A stretch of DNA of 64,000 nucleotides from Pseudomonas sp. MIACH (GTDB lineage: Bacteria; Pseudomonadota; Gammaproteobacteria; Pseudomonadales; Pseudomonadaceae): assembly GCF_001269925.1 (NCBI RefSeq), contig NZ_LHVO01000052.1, positions 124,001 through 188,000 of the forward strand. The letters run 5' to 3'. A program made the position numbers and the translations under genes. This document shows positions 33,139 through 42,173 of this stretch, one piece after another. Numbering within the stretch: the first letter of the stretch is position 1; each line of letters starts with the position of its first letter. The notes beneath the pieces were generated by a model. It saw only the letters and a list, made by a program, of their open reading frames with translations. It was not told where the DNA came from and ran no database searches.

Positions 33139-34284
33139 ATGAAACTCAACGGCGTAAAAGTCTTGGACCTGACACAGTTCATGCCCGGTTCCGTCCTGAC
33201 AGGGATGATGGCCGACCATGGCGCCGAGGTAATCAAGATCGAATCCCACGGCGGCGACCCGACCCGTCAGCATGAACACCGCGACAATCCTGATCTGGCT
33301 GCTGCAACCGTGGGATTCTTTGCCAGTTGCAACCGGGGCAAATACAGCCTGTCCCTGGACCTTAAGCGCTTCGCCGCCAAGGAGATCCTCTACCGTCTGG
33401 TCGAAGACGCCGATGTGCTGGTCGAGTCATTTCGTCCGGGCGTGGCCGAACGTCTTGGCATGGATTACGAGACGCTGCGCCAGCGCAATCCCCGGTTGAT
33501 CTACTGCTCATTGAGTGCCTTTGGCCAAACCGGCCCCTTGCGTGACACCCCGGCCCATGACAGCGTTGTTCAGGCGTATGGAGGCTCCCTCCCCTTGGCC
33601 GATGACGCAACGCCGGTGACCGACTGCCTGCCCACTGCGGCGCTGGCCGGCGCACTGAACGGGTTAGTCGCGATTCTGATGGCATTGCTCAGCGCCCGCA
33701 GCAACGGTCGCGGTGAACGCATCGACATAGCCATGCGGGACTGCCTTTTGCCGGCGCAGCCCTTCCGCACCCGTACGGGCAACCCCGAGGAGAACCAGGG
33801 TCTGGCAATGTGCAGCGCTTACCGTACCTCTGACGGCCTGTGGCTTTGCCTGGGGGGCCGGGAGCGCGTGTTCTGCGAAAACCTGCTGAGGCCTCTGGGT
33901 CGAGCGGATCTGATCGATGTCGCCACAGGAGCGACGAGCGGTGACCAAGGGTCCGTGCATGCCTTCCTTGCAGAGGTTTTCAGCACGCAGCCGCGAACCT
34001 ATTGGCTGCCCTGGCTGGAGACGCGTGGCATCAGTGCCGCGCCAGTGCTCGATTTCCGGGACGCCCTCAAGCATCCCCAGACCCAAGCGCGACAGATGCT
34101 CCTTGTCGATAATCAAGGCCGTGAGCACATTGGCACGCCACTCAAATTCCAGGAAGAACCCGGCACTCCGAACCTGCGCGTACCGCGTTTGGGTGAGGAC
34201 AACACAACGATATTGTCGGCGCTGGGTTATCGCGAACAGGAGATTGCCGCATTGCGTCGCGCGAGGGTCATCCACTCACACTGA
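33139..34284 (+). CDS. CaiB/BaiF-like protein lacking the catalytic aspartate
   Basis: 381-aa family III CoA-transferase homologue. The N-terminal fold (NGVKVLDLTQFMPGSVLTGM) and the helix after the active site (AGALNGLVAILMALLSARSN) align with the family, but the catalytic Asp position is Ala167 (LPTAALAG against SLADILAG in the paralogue at 25,716). The covalent acyl/CoA intermediate cannot form there. It may be regulatory, a subunit partner, or use another chemistry such as racemase-like reactions. ATG 33,139 has GGAG 6 nt upstream; a longer frame to 33,097 overlaps the previous gene. Its 3' end overlaps the convergent LysR gene by 9 bp. Confidence 0.82.
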   Translation: MKLNGVKVLDLTQFMPGSVLTGMMADHGAEVIKIESHGGDPTRQHEHRDNPDLAAATVGFFASCNRGKYSLSLDLKRFAAKEILYRLVEDADVLVESFRPGVAERLGMDYETLRQRNPRLIYCSLSAFGQTGPLRDTPAHDSVVQAYGGSLPLADDATPVTDCLPTAALAGALNGLVAILMALLSARSNGRGERIDIAMRDCLLPAQPFRTRTGNPEENQGLAMCSAYRTSDGLWLCLGGRERVFCENLLRPLGRADLIDVATGATSGDQGSVHAFLAEVFSTQPRTYWLPWLETRGISAAPVLDFRDALKHPQTQARQMLLVDNQGREHIGTPLKFQEEPGTPNLRVPRLGEDNTTILSALGYREQEIAALRRARVIHSH

Positions 34285-35214
34285 ATGATCGGCTAGCCCT
34301 TCGTCGGGTGCTGCACGCTCACGCTCGGCAATGCGTTCGATCAGGCTGATCATCGCCCGCAGGGCCGGGGTCAATGCACGAGGCACCCAGGCGACCGCTG
34401 CTTCACCATGCATCGAATCAGGCAGGTCTCGCACCGTGACGAATCGCACACCTTCTATCGGCAGGTGTCGCGCAGTGTCCTGCACGAAACCGATCCCCAG
34501 CTCATTGGCGACCAGATTGAACATGCTGTACGGCTGCGCAACTTGTTGAATGCGCTTGGGCGAAAACCCGGCGTTACGACACGCGGACTCGAGTGCCGTA
34601 TGAAAGTGAGGTGTCAGATGCTGCGGCGACAGCACAAACGAATGACCGGCGAATTCTGCCAGCCGCAATGTTCCATTCTCGTCCCCCAGCTTCCACCTGG
34701 CGGGTACCGCCGCAATGACTCGGGAATACTCAATGACTCTGACGTCAAGGCCGTCGGTATTGACAACGTTGCGGTTGAGAATGCCGATGTCCAGGCTACC
34801 GTTACGCAACCCCTCGATCTGTTGGGTGCTGAGCTGTTCATCAAGGTGGACTTCGATATTGGGCCAGCGCTCATTGAACACCTTGACCGCCGCCGGCAAG
34901 ATCCGCATCGCGCTCATCGGTGAGAACGCGATGCGCATTCGGCTCAATTCTCCCCGCGCCTGGCGGCGTACTGCCTGCTCGGCAAAATCAACCTGAGCAA
35001 TGATAGTCATGGCCTCTCGCTGCAGGACTTTGCCAGCAGGCGTCAAACTGACTTGTCGGCTGGTACGGTCCAGCAAGCGCGCATCCAGTGACTCTTCCAA
35101 CCGCTGAATGGATTGGCTAAGAGGGGGTTGCGCCATTCCAAGCCGCGTGGCCGCTCGACCGAAATGCAACTCTTCGGCCACCACGATGAAGTGTCTGAGC
35201 TGCCGCAGTTCCAT
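34276..35214 (-). CDS. LysR-family transcriptional regulator
   Basis: 312-aa LTTR: N-terminal winged helix (ELRQLRHFIVVAEELHFGRA, PPLSQSIQRLE) and a periplasmic-binding-protein-like effector domain. LTTRs bind T-N11-A boxes with dyad symmetry; the repeated 13-mer TGAACGACGTTCA has that form, so this protein is a candidate for its regulator. That link is an inference. It is cotranscribed with an unknown gene, 33 nt upstream. It might alternatively resemble the ICE activator BisR, but its place among catabolic genes argues for a pathway role. Confidence 0.88.
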   Translation of the reverse strand: MELRQLRHFIVVAEELHFGRAATRLGMAQPPLSQSIQRLEESLDARLLDRTSRQVSLTPAGKVLQREAMTIIAQVDFAEQAVRRQARGELSRMRIAFSPMSAMRILPAAVKVFNERWPNIEVHLDEQLSTQQIEGLRNGSLDIGILNRNVVNTDGLDVRVIEYSRVIAAVPARWKLGDENGTLRLAEFAGHSFVLSPQHLTPHFHTALESACRNAGFSPKRIQQVAQPYSMFNLVANELGIGFVQDTARHLPIEGVRFVTVRDLPDSMHGEAAVAWVPRALTPALRAMISLIERIAERERAAPDEGLADHSV

Positions 35215-35247
35215 TATTGATACCTGCTCAAAGGGACTTGGGGGAAA

Positions 35248-35823
35248 TCAGATTGCGCTCCAACGCGGGGCTGAAAAGTGCTCGACCAGACCGGCGTGAA
35301 CATCGGGGTGCAGGCCGGCAACGCCCGGCTGGATCAAGTTATAGGCGAATTGCGTGTCCCCGTACCAGATCGTCCCGTCGCTAAGGTCGGCCCGCCAGCT
35401 GGCTGCAATGCTGCCATTGGGAAAATGCTGTTTGAGCAAGCGAATCAGGAACAACTCAGCCGCCTTGACCGTGGCAGGCTGAAGTTCAGCTTCCATTCTG
35501 AAATCTACTTCCAACTGGCGGCGCTTGCTGGTCGGAGCACTCGTGTCCTTTATCAGTGCTTTTACGCGGCTACTTTGGGAGCGGGTTTCGCCGCTCTGCC
35601 ATGCCTGTTGGTGGTTTGAAACGTCACGACTGGCGTACGCTAAAGAACCAGGCTTGGCGAGCAAGGTGTCGAAATACAGTTCGGCCGTTGCCACTTCCTG
35701 AGGACGGAGTGTCGGCGAAGGGACGCAGATCACCAGAAAATCGTCGATAAACTCAGGAGTTCCTTCAATGAAAAGCGTGACCATCACCTTCGCGACAGTT
35801 GGAAAAGCGGGCAGATGTGCCAT
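35248..35823 (-). CDS. Unrecognised 191-aa protein upstream of lysR
   Basis: No family recognised. The product has no signal peptide or TM helix, a hydrophobic beta-like N-terminal segment (VAKVMVTLFIEGTPEFIDDF) and a helical C-terminal half. ATG 35,823 is preferred because GAGG lies 5 nt upstream; the frame continues to 35,910 without a good ribosome site. It precedes lysR in the same direction and is divergent from the amidohydrolase gene, so it may act on, or be controlled with, the LysR regulator. Confidence 0.65.
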   Translation of the reverse strand: MAHLPAFPTVAKVMVTLFIEGTPEFIDDFLVICVPSPTLRPQEVATAELYFDTLLAKPGSLAYASRDVSNHQQAWQSGETRSQSSRVKALIKDTSAPTSKRRQLEVDFRMEAELQPATVKAAELFLIRLLKQHFPNGSIAASWRADLSDGTIWYGDTQFAYNLIQPGVAGLHPDVHAGLVEHFSAPRWSAI

Positions 35824-36131
35824 GTAAACCTCATGGGATGCAGTGAGCAGATACGGCAGCCGCCAAAAGGCAACAAAATGAACGCCGTACACAAATATAA
35901 ACATACGCACGGTCTTCAGCGCTACAGGGCATCCCTGATGATTGTGTCAGCCACTCCAACAGAAACCAGATCTCGTCAGTCTGGTTTATGTGTACATCGG
36001 GTGAAGCATGGGCCCTTGAGGCGAAAATTTTCTGTGAGATCAATATCGATATGATATCAATCGTGCGAAATACGATATTGCGTTTGCACATACCGGACCT
36101 TTCTATAAGAATGACCCAACGCACACAAGTG
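35824..36131. promoter_or_regulatory. Divergent intergenic region with AT-rich inverted repeat
   Basis: The region between the unknown gene and the amidohydrolase gene is locally AT-rich. CAATATCG (36,041-36,048) and CGATATTG (36,073-36,080) form an 8-bp inverted repeat enclosing the partly palindromic GATATGATATCAATC. A TATAAG -10-like element lies at 36,104-36,109. Operator copy 6 follows at 36,132. No gene is seen. Confidence 0.45.
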
Positions 36132-36144
36132 TGAACACCGTTCA
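36132..36144. promoter_or_regulatory. Operator copy 6 (TGAACACCGTTCA)
   Basis: It matches the consensus at 11 of 13 positions with both arms intact. It lies 24 bp upstream of the amidohydrolase start, downstream of the -10-like TATAAG. Confidence 0.6.
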
Positions 36145-36168
36145 TAAAAAAGCAACCGGAGATTAGTG

Positions 36169-37365
36169 ATGACCACGTACACAGGCGCGATTTTCGACGG
36201 CGATACGCATATCTACGAGCAACCCGACTCCTGGAGTCGTTACCTGCCCAAGGAATTGGAAAAGGATTGGAGCTTTCAGTGGCGTGTCGGCGCCGACGGC
36301 GAGTACGCGCTTTATGTAGGTCAGAAGAAGGTGGAGGTCAGCGCCGGTTACTTCACCGCCGACGGCAAGGTACCGCCACCTGGCAAGCTGCATGAATGGT
36401 TGCGCGCAATGAAAGATGGTCATGGTGAAGTAGAAATGCGCGTCGACATGACGCCGGATATGTACAACGCCGCAGACCGTCTGAAAAAAATGGACGAGTT
36501 TGGCGTGGAAGGCTGCTTCATGTACTGCGGCAACATGGTCGCGGCGGTCAGCTACCTCGACGACCCCAAGCCTGCGGCAGGGGTGTTGCATGCCTATAAC
36601 CGCTGGATGCTTGACGAGTGGAAATTCAATCACTCCGATCGGATCTACTCGGCCCCGCTCATTTCCCTGGCCGACATCGATTCGGCCATTAAAGAAGCCG
36701 AGTTCGTGGTCAAGAACGGCGCCCGTCTGGTGCTGATGCCAATGGGCCCGAACGAAATCGGTCGCTCTCCTGCCGATCCTTACTACGACCGCTTCTGGTC
36801 AATTCTCAATGAAGCGCATGTACGTGTCGTCTATCACGTCTCGGAAGCCATCTACCTCAAACACCACATGGCGGTCTGGGGCGAGTTGATGCAGCAATCG
36901 CGGATGCGCCAGTCGGCGTTCGTCTGGATGCACGGCTACAGTGAACGCCCGGTGATCGAGACCATCTCGAACTTCATCTTCTGGAACTTCTTCGAACGTT
37001 TCCCGAACATCAAGCTGCTTTCGGCCGAGAACGGTGCCGAGTGGGTCCCAAACATGCTGGTGAAAATGGACAAAGTCCGCGGCATGGCGAAGATGGGTCT
37101 ATGGCCAGCAGGGCAGTTGAAAGAGCGCCCAAGCGCAATCTTCAAACGCCACGTGGGTGTAGTCGCCTACCCGGAAGACAACATTCGCAGCCTGATCGAT
37201 CAAACCGGCAGCGCCGATTGGATCATCACCGGCTCCGATTATCCCCACGCCGAGGGTGTACCGACCCCGGCCGACTTCATTGGTGAGGCATTGACCAACT
37301 GCAGCGTCGAAGAACAACGCAAAATCATGTATGAAAACGGCAAGAACTTCATCGCCATGAGCTGA
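36169..37365 (+). CDS. Amidohydrolase-2 family metal-dependent hydrolase
   Basis: 398-aa TIM-barrel protein of the ACMSD/amidohydrolase-2 group. It shows the N-terminal metal motif DGDTH (10-14), later His residues in MHGYSER and the C-terminal GSDYPHAEG. Members are decarboxylases or hydrolases of ring or ketone substrates. The substrate is unknown; with BadI-like chemistry it could hydrolyse or decarboxylate a cyclic intermediate. ATG 36,169 is preferred over GTG 36,166 (GGAG 7 nt upstream). A bidirectional terminator follows 15 nt after the stop. Confidence 0.85.
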   Translation: MTTYTGAIFDGDTHIYEQPDSWSRYLPKELEKDWSFQWRVGADGEYALYVGQKKVEVSAGYFTADGKVPPPGKLHEWLRAMKDGHGEVEMRVDMTPDMYNAADRLKKMDEFGVEGCFMYCGNMVAAVSYLDDPKPAAGVLHAYNRWMLDEWKFNHSDRIYSAPLISLADIDSAIKEAEFVVKNGARLVLMPMGPNEIGRSPADPYYDRFWSILNEAHVRVVYHVSEAIYLKHHMAVWGELMQQSRMRQSAFVWMHGYSERPVIETISNFIFWNFFERFPNIKLLSAENGAEWVPNMLVKMDKVRGMAKMGLWPAGQLKERPSAIFKRHVGVVAYPEDNIRSLIDQTGSADWIITGSDYPHAEGVPTPADFIGEALTNCSVEEQRKIMYENGKNFIAMS

Positions 37366-37380
37366 GATTCGCTGCCGTGC

Positions 37381-37411
37381 AAAAAAGCCCTCACTGTGTG
37401 AGGGCTTTTTT
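37381..37411. terminator. Bidirectional Rho-independent terminator
   Basis: AAAAAAGCCCTCAC and GTGAGGGCTTTTTT form a 14-bp perfect stem with loop TGT. Symmetry of the A and T runs makes it work on both strands. Confidence 0.9.
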
Positions 37412-37460
37412 GTTGGCGTTGAAAAAGCACTTGCGGCGTGTCCTCAGCACCATGCTATTC

Positions 37461-37473
37461 TGAATGCAGTTCA
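37461..37473. promoter_or_regulatory. Operator copy 7 (TGAATGCAGTTCA)
   Basis: Both TGAA and TTCA arms are retained. It is 17 bp upstream of the CoA-transferase start at 37,491 and overlaps an alternative ATG (37,464), which argues against that start. Confidence 0.5.
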
Positions 37474-37490
37474 CAATAACGAATGAAGTC

Positions 37491-38741
37491 ATGACTCTGC
37501 ATACCTCCGTCGAACGCATCGACCTGTCCCGTTGGATCCTGCCCGGTGATACCGTCCTTTGGGGTCAGGCGAATGCCGAGCCTCTTCCCCTGACGCAAGC
37601 ATTGATGGAGCAACGGGCTGCAATAGGCCAGTTCCGAGTCATGCTCGGCATCAGCAACAGCGACACCTGTCGGCCGGAACATGCCGATCACGTCAGCTTT
37701 CTTTCCTACTGTGGCGGTGGAGCGAATCGCGCACTGGCGAAGGCCGGTGTGCTGGATATCCTGCCCTGTCATTACTCGCAGTTTCCCGAAATGATCCGCG
37801 ACGGTTCGTTAAAGATCGATGTGCTGTTGCTGCAACTTGCGCCTCCCGATCAGCACGGCCGTTACAGCCTGAGTCTGGCCCATGAATACCTGCTGCCAGC
37901 GCTTGAGCACGCTCGCGTGATCATCGCTGAGGTTAATCAGCACGCGCCCTGGACCTTCGGTGAGCGCTATCTGTACGAAGAAGACATTGATTGCATGGTG
38001 GAGACTTCGCGGTCGCCGCTTGAAAGCCCTGCGTCGAAGCCCGGTCAGGTCGAACAGGCAATTGCCAATCGGGTCGCTGGCTTGATCGAGGACGGTTCCA
38101 CTTTGCAGTTCGGCCTAGGGGTCATTCCCGAAGCGATCCTTAGCGCCCTCGGCAACCATCGCAATCTGGGGGTGCATTCCGGTGCAATCGGTGATGGCGT
38201 CGTCGACCTGATGGAAAAAGGTGTGATCAACAACGCACACAAAACCGTCGATCGTGGCGCCACAATCGCTGGTGTGCTCATGGGCAGTCACCGCCTGAAC
38301 CGTTTCGCCCATTGCAACTCAGCCATCCAGATGCGCTCGACGGCTTACACGCATGACCTGCAGGTGCTGGGCAGCCTGGAGCGTTTCGTGGCGCTGAATT
38401 CGGCCATCGAAGTCGACCTGAGCGGCCAGATAAACGCTGAAACAGCTGGCGGTACCTATATTGGCGCTGTCGGCGGCGCACTGGATTTCCTCCGTGGTGC
38501 ACGGCGGTCCCGGGGTGGTTTACCCATTATTGCGCTGCCTTCCGTTTCCGGGAGCCACAGCCGCATCGTCTCGCGCATCAACGGTCCTGTCAGTACCCCG
38601 CGCAGCGACGCGGGCCTGATCGTCACCGAATACGGCGTAGCTGATCTGCGAGGCCTGAGTATCAGCCAGCGCCGCTCAAAGATGCTGGACATTGCCCACC
38701 CCGATTTTCGCGAACAACTGGAACAAGCCGCCGGCCTCTAA
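37491..38741 (+). CDS. Acetyl-CoA hydrolase/4-hydroxybutyrate-type CoA-transferase
   Basis: 416-aa family I-like CoA-transferase: ILPGDTVLWGQANAEPLPL, then VEQAIANRVAGLIEDGSTLQFGLG, GGTYIGAVGGALDFLRGA, and a C-terminal block EYGVADLRGLS. These enzymes exchange CoA through a glutamyl-CoA intermediate. It may load CoA onto a ring-opened acid or recycle acetyl-CoA. It starts the third plus-strand group: CoA-transferase, two thiolases and hydroxyacyl-CoA dehydrogenase. Confidence 0.86.
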   Translation: MTLHTSVERIDLSRWILPGDTVLWGQANAEPLPLTQALMEQRAAIGQFRVMLGISNSDTCRPEHADHVSFLSYCGGGANRALAKAGVLDILPCHYSQFPEMIRDGSLKIDVLLLQLAPPDQHGRYSLSLAHEYLLPALEHARVIIAEVNQHAPWTFGERYLYEEDIDCMVETSRSPLESPASKPGQVEQAIANRVAGLIEDGSTLQFGLGVIPEAILSALGNHRNLGVHSGAIGDGVVDLMEKGVINNAHKTVDRGATIAGVLMGSHRLNRFAHCNSAIQMRSTAYTHDLQVLGSLERFVALNSAIEVDLSGQINAETAGGTYIGAVGGALDFLRGARRSRGGLPIIALPSVSGSHSRIVSRINGPVSTPRSDAGLIVTEYGVADLRGLSISQRRSKMLDIAHPDFREQLEQAAGL

Positions 38742-38769
38742 AGGCAGGCCTTACCTGGAGAAATAAGTG

Positions 38770-39966
38770 ATGAGACGTGCCGCGATCGTTGCGCCCTTAC
38801 GCACCCCTGTTGGAACCTTTGGCGGCACTCTGCGGACGGTGTCCGTCGAAGTGCTGGGCGCTCATGTCGTCAAGGCGATACTGGAGCGGACAGGTCTGGA
38901 TCCAGCCCGTATCGAGGACATCGTTTTTGCTCAGTCCTACGCCAGCAGTGAAACACCATGCATTGGACGCTGGATTGGGTTGCAGGCCGGGCTGCCCACC
39001 GAAGTCCCCGGCATGCAACTCGATCGTCGCTGCGGAGGTGGCCTGCAAGCGGTCATTACTGCCGCCATGATGGTTCAGACGGGGGCCGCCGATGTCGTAC
39101 TGGCCGGCGGCGTAGAAAGCATGAGCAACATTGAATATTACTCGACCGATATGCGCTGGGGCTCACGCGCCGGCAGTGTAACGATGCATGATCGACTCGA
39201 ACGTGGACGTGAACGCTCGCAACCCGAGGAACGCTTTGGCCAGATATCGGGAATGATCGAAACGGCCGAGAACCTCGCTCGGGAATACCACATCAGCCGA
39301 GAGGAAGCAGATGCTTTTGCCTTGCGCAGTCATCAGCGCGCCGCCCAGGCGTGGAGCGATGGTCGTTTCAATGACGAGGTCGTGCCTATCAGCGTGCCAC
39401 AACGCAAGGGCGAACCAATTTTGTTCGACCGCGATGAAGGCTTTCGTGCTGACTCGAGCCTGATTTCACTGGGTAAATTACGCCCGCTGATCAAGGACGG
39501 AACAGTTACGGCAGGCAATTCAAGCCAGCAAAACGATGCGGCGGCGGCGTGCTTGATCGTAGCGGAAGACAAGCTTGAAGAGTTAGGTCTCAAGCCGATG
39601 GGCTTTCTAGCCGGCTGGGCAGCCAGCGGTTGCCATCCTGCGATGATGGGCATCGGTCCGGTGCCTGCCGTGCAAAAGCTGATGGCAAGGACAGGACTGA
39701 CCCTGGACCAAATGGATCTGATTGAGCTCAACGAAGCGTTCGCCTGCCAGGCACTCTCGGTGCTCAAGGGGTGGGGTTGGAATGATCCGGATCGACTCAA
39801 CGTCAACGGTTCGGGCATTTCACTGGGCCATCCAATCGGTGCGACCGGTGTGCGCATGCTCAGCACTCTGCTCCATGAACTGGAGCGGCGCAAAGGTCGG
39901 TATGGGCTGGAGACCATGTGCATCGGCGGAGGTCAGGGGCTGGCGGCGATTTTTGAACGCACCTGA
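38770..39966 (+). CDS. Acetyl-CoA acyltransferase (thiolase)
   Basis: 398-aa thiolase that cleaves 3-ketoacyl-CoA with CoA. Nucleophile Cys88 (RRCGGGLQ), NEAF (321-324), His354 (GHPIGATG) and Cys384 (CIGGGQG) are all in place. ATG 38,770 is chosen; GTG 38,767 is also possible. It lies 29 nt after the CoA-transferase gene. The presence of two thiolases suggests separate steps, such as ring-derived dicarboxyl-CoA and short-chain products. Confidence 0.91.
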   Translation: MRRAAIVAPLRTPVGTFGGTLRTVSVEVLGAHVVKAILERTGLDPARIEDIVFAQSYASSETPCIGRWIGLQAGLPTEVPGMQLDRRCGGGLQAVITAAMMVQTGAADVVLAGGVESMSNIEYYSTDMRWGSRAGSVTMHDRLERGRERSQPEERFGQISGMIETAENLAREYHISREEADAFALRSHQRAAQAWSDGRFNDEVVPISVPQRKGEPILFDRDEGFRADSSLISLGKLRPLIKDGTVTAGNSSQQNDAAAACLIVAEDKLEELGLKPMGFLAGWAASGCHPAMMGIGPVPAVQKLMARTGLTLDQMDLIELNEAFACQALSVLKGWGWNDPDRLNVNGSGISLGHPIGATGVRMLSTLLHELERRKGRYGLETMCIGGGQGLAAIFERT

Positions 39967-40039
39967 CTTTGCTGAGTGATGCCACTGCATCACCGCGCCA
40001 TGACCCCATGAGCAGTTGCCATAAGAACAAGGATCAAGC

Positions 40040-41221
40040 ATGAGTTCCACTGAAGTATTTATCGTCAGCGCTACACGGACCGCCATTGGTTCTTTTGGCG
40101 GATCTCTCAAAGACGTGCCGATGGCGGATTTAGCCACCACCGCCGTTAAGGCAGCATTGCAACGAAGCGGCGTCGATCCGGCGCAGGTCGACCATGTGGT
40201 GATGGGCAATGTTATTCCCACCGAACCACAGGATGCTTACATTTCCAGAGTGGCCGCGATGAACGCCGGCATCCCGAAAGAAACACCCGCGTTTAACGTT
40301 AACCGTTTATGCGGTTCAGGACTGCAAGCCATCATCTCGGCGGCACAGACGCTCTTGCTGGGTGACGCCGAAATCGCCATAGGCGCCGGGGTCGAGTCCA
40401 TGAGCCGAGGCCCCTACCTCTTGCCCGCCGCTCGCTGGGGCGCACGAATGGGCAACATCCAGGCTGTCGACTACATGCTCGGCATCCTGCATGACCCCTT
40501 TCATGGCATCCACATGGGCATCACTGCCGAGAACATCGCGGTACGCAATAACATCAGTCGCGAAATGCAAGATGCATTAGCCATGGAAGATCAGACGCGT
40601 GCGTTTCGCGCCATCGAGAACGGCCGGTTCATCGAGCAAATCGCTGCCGTTGAAATACGTACTCGAAAAGGCACGCAAGTGTTCGACGTCGACGAATACC
40701 CTCGGCTCACCTCTACAGAACAACTGGCGCAGATGAAGCCGGCGTTCAAGAAGGACGGTTCGGTCACTGCTGGTAACGCCTCAGGACTTAACGATGGCGC
40801 CGCAGCACTGGTAATGGCCACCGGCGCAGCGGTACGGGCTAATAATCTGCGTCCTCTCGCCCGTCTGGTTACCTACGCCCACGCGGGAGTAGAACCCGAG
40901 CTGATGGGATTAGGCCCCATTCCGGCTACACGTCTGGCATTGAAGCGTGCCGGCCTGACGATTGCAGATCTAGACGTTATCGAAGCCAACATCGCGTTCG
41001 CCGCCCAAGCCTGCGCGGTTAATCAGGAACTGCAGTTGGACCCGGCGAAGGTCAACCCTAATGGCTCAGGGATTTCCCTTGGCCACCCGGTAGGGGCAAC
41101 CGGAGCGATCATTGCCACCAAAGCCATTCATGAACTGCATCGTATTGGCGGTCGTTATGCCTTAGTCACCATGTGTATCGGCGGCGGTCAAGGTATCGCT
41201 GCTATTTTTGAGCGTGTATGA
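40040..41221 (+). CDS. Acetyl-CoA acyltransferase (thiolase), second copy
   Basis: 393-aa thiolase with Cys91 (RLCGSGLQAI), His349 (GHPVGATG) and Cys378 (CIGGGQG). The conserved NEAF motif reads NIAF (316-319), with Ile for Glu but the functional Asn kept. It resembles acetoacetyl-CoA thiolases. The stop codon overlaps the ribosome site of the dehydrogenase gene, so the two are coupled. Confidence 0.9.
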   Translation: MSSTEVFIVSATRTAIGSFGGSLKDVPMADLATTAVKAALQRSGVDPAQVDHVVMGNVIPTEPQDAYISRVAAMNAGIPKETPAFNVNRLCGSGLQAIISAAQTLLLGDAEIAIGAGVESMSRGPYLLPAARWGARMGNIQAVDYMLGILHDPFHGIHMGITAENIAVRNNISREMQDALAMEDQTRAFRAIENGRFIEQIAAVEIRTRKGTQVFDVDEYPRLTSTEQLAQMKPAFKKDGSVTAGNASGLNDGAAALVMATGAAVRANNLRPLARLVTYAHAGVEPELMGLGPIPATRLALKRAGLTIADLDVIEANIAFAAQACAVNQELQLDPAKVNPNGSGISLGHPVGATGAIIATKAIHELHRIGGRYALVTMCIGGGQGIAAIFERV

Positions 41222-41231
41222 GGAAATATTC

Positions 41232-42083
41232 GTGAGCATTCAACATATCGCAGTGATTGGCGCGGGCACGATGGGTAACGCAATCGCGCAAATCTGTGCG
41301 CTGGCAGGCATCAATGTCGCTCTGCTTGATGTCAGCGACGAGGCGCTGGAAAAAGGAGTGGCGACTCTCACTGCAAACCTGGAGCGCCAGGTCCGCAAGG
41401 AAAGCATTAGTCCCAAAGACAAACAGGATGCCCTCGCCCGAATATCACCAGGCACCGACTATGCCGTACTAAGCGCTGCCGGTCTGGTGATTGAGGCGGC
41501 CACTGAGAATCTGGAACTGAAGAAGCGCATTCTCAAACAGATTGATAGCGTCGTGAGTGATCACTGCATTATAGCAACCAACACATCTTCGCTGTCGATT
41601 ACCGAGTTAGCGGCAGTCGTTACCCAGCCGAGCCGCTTTATAGGCCTGCACTTTTTTAATCCAGTTCCCCTGATGGCATTGGTTGAAGTCATACGCGGTA
41701 TACAAACCTCGGATGTAACCCATGCCCTGGCAATCAAACTGGCTGAACACATTGGCAAAAGTGCAGTGACGGTGCGCAACAGCCCAGGCTTTGTCGTCAA
41801 CCGAATCCTGTGCCCGATGATTAACGAAGCGATCTTCGTCTTGCAGGAAGGATTGGCCTGTGCCAAGGACATCGATACGGGTATGCAATTGGGCTGTAAC
41901 CATCCTATCGGTCCGCTGGCGCTTGCCGACCTGATAGGTCTGGATACCATGCTGGCAATCATGGAAAGTTTCCACCAAGGCTTCGACGACCCTAAATATC
42001 GGCCGCCGCAGTTACTCAAGGAAATGGTTGCCGCAGGTTATCTAGGTCGTAAAAGTGGGCGTGGTTTCTACATCTATCAATGA
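41232..42083 (+). CDS. 3-hydroxyacyl-CoA dehydrogenase (HBDH type)
   Basis: 283-aa NAD(P)-dependent enzyme: Rossmann motif GAGTMGNAIAQICALAG at the N-terminus, catalytic His in GLHFFNPVPLMALVEVI, and SPGFVVNRILCPMINEAI. It oxidises 3-hydroxybutyryl- or similar acyl-CoA. GTG 41,232 is selected since GAGGAAA lies just upstream; TTG 41,208 would extend it into the thiolase gene. It is the last catabolic gene before the conjugative element genes. Confidence 0.9.
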   Translation: MSIQHIAVIGAGTMGNAIAQICALAGINVALLDVSDEALEKGVATLTANLERQVRKESISPKDKQDALARISPGTDYAVLSAAGLVIEAATENLELKKRILKQIDSVVSDHCIIATNTSSLSITELAAVVTQPSRFIGLHFFNPVPLMALVEVIRGIQTSDVTHALAIKLAEHIGKSAVTVRNSPGFVVNRILCPMINEAIFVLQEGLACAKDIDTGMQLGCNHPIGPLALADLIGLDTMLAIMESFHQGFDDPKYRPPQLLKEMVAAGYLGRKSGRGFYIYQ

Positions 42084-42173
42084 ATACAAATATTCTTCAA
42101 TGAAGATCCAGAGTGATCGGAGAAGTGAACTTTAAAATCGGATAAAAACTCGTTTAACTGGAAATGGAATGAC

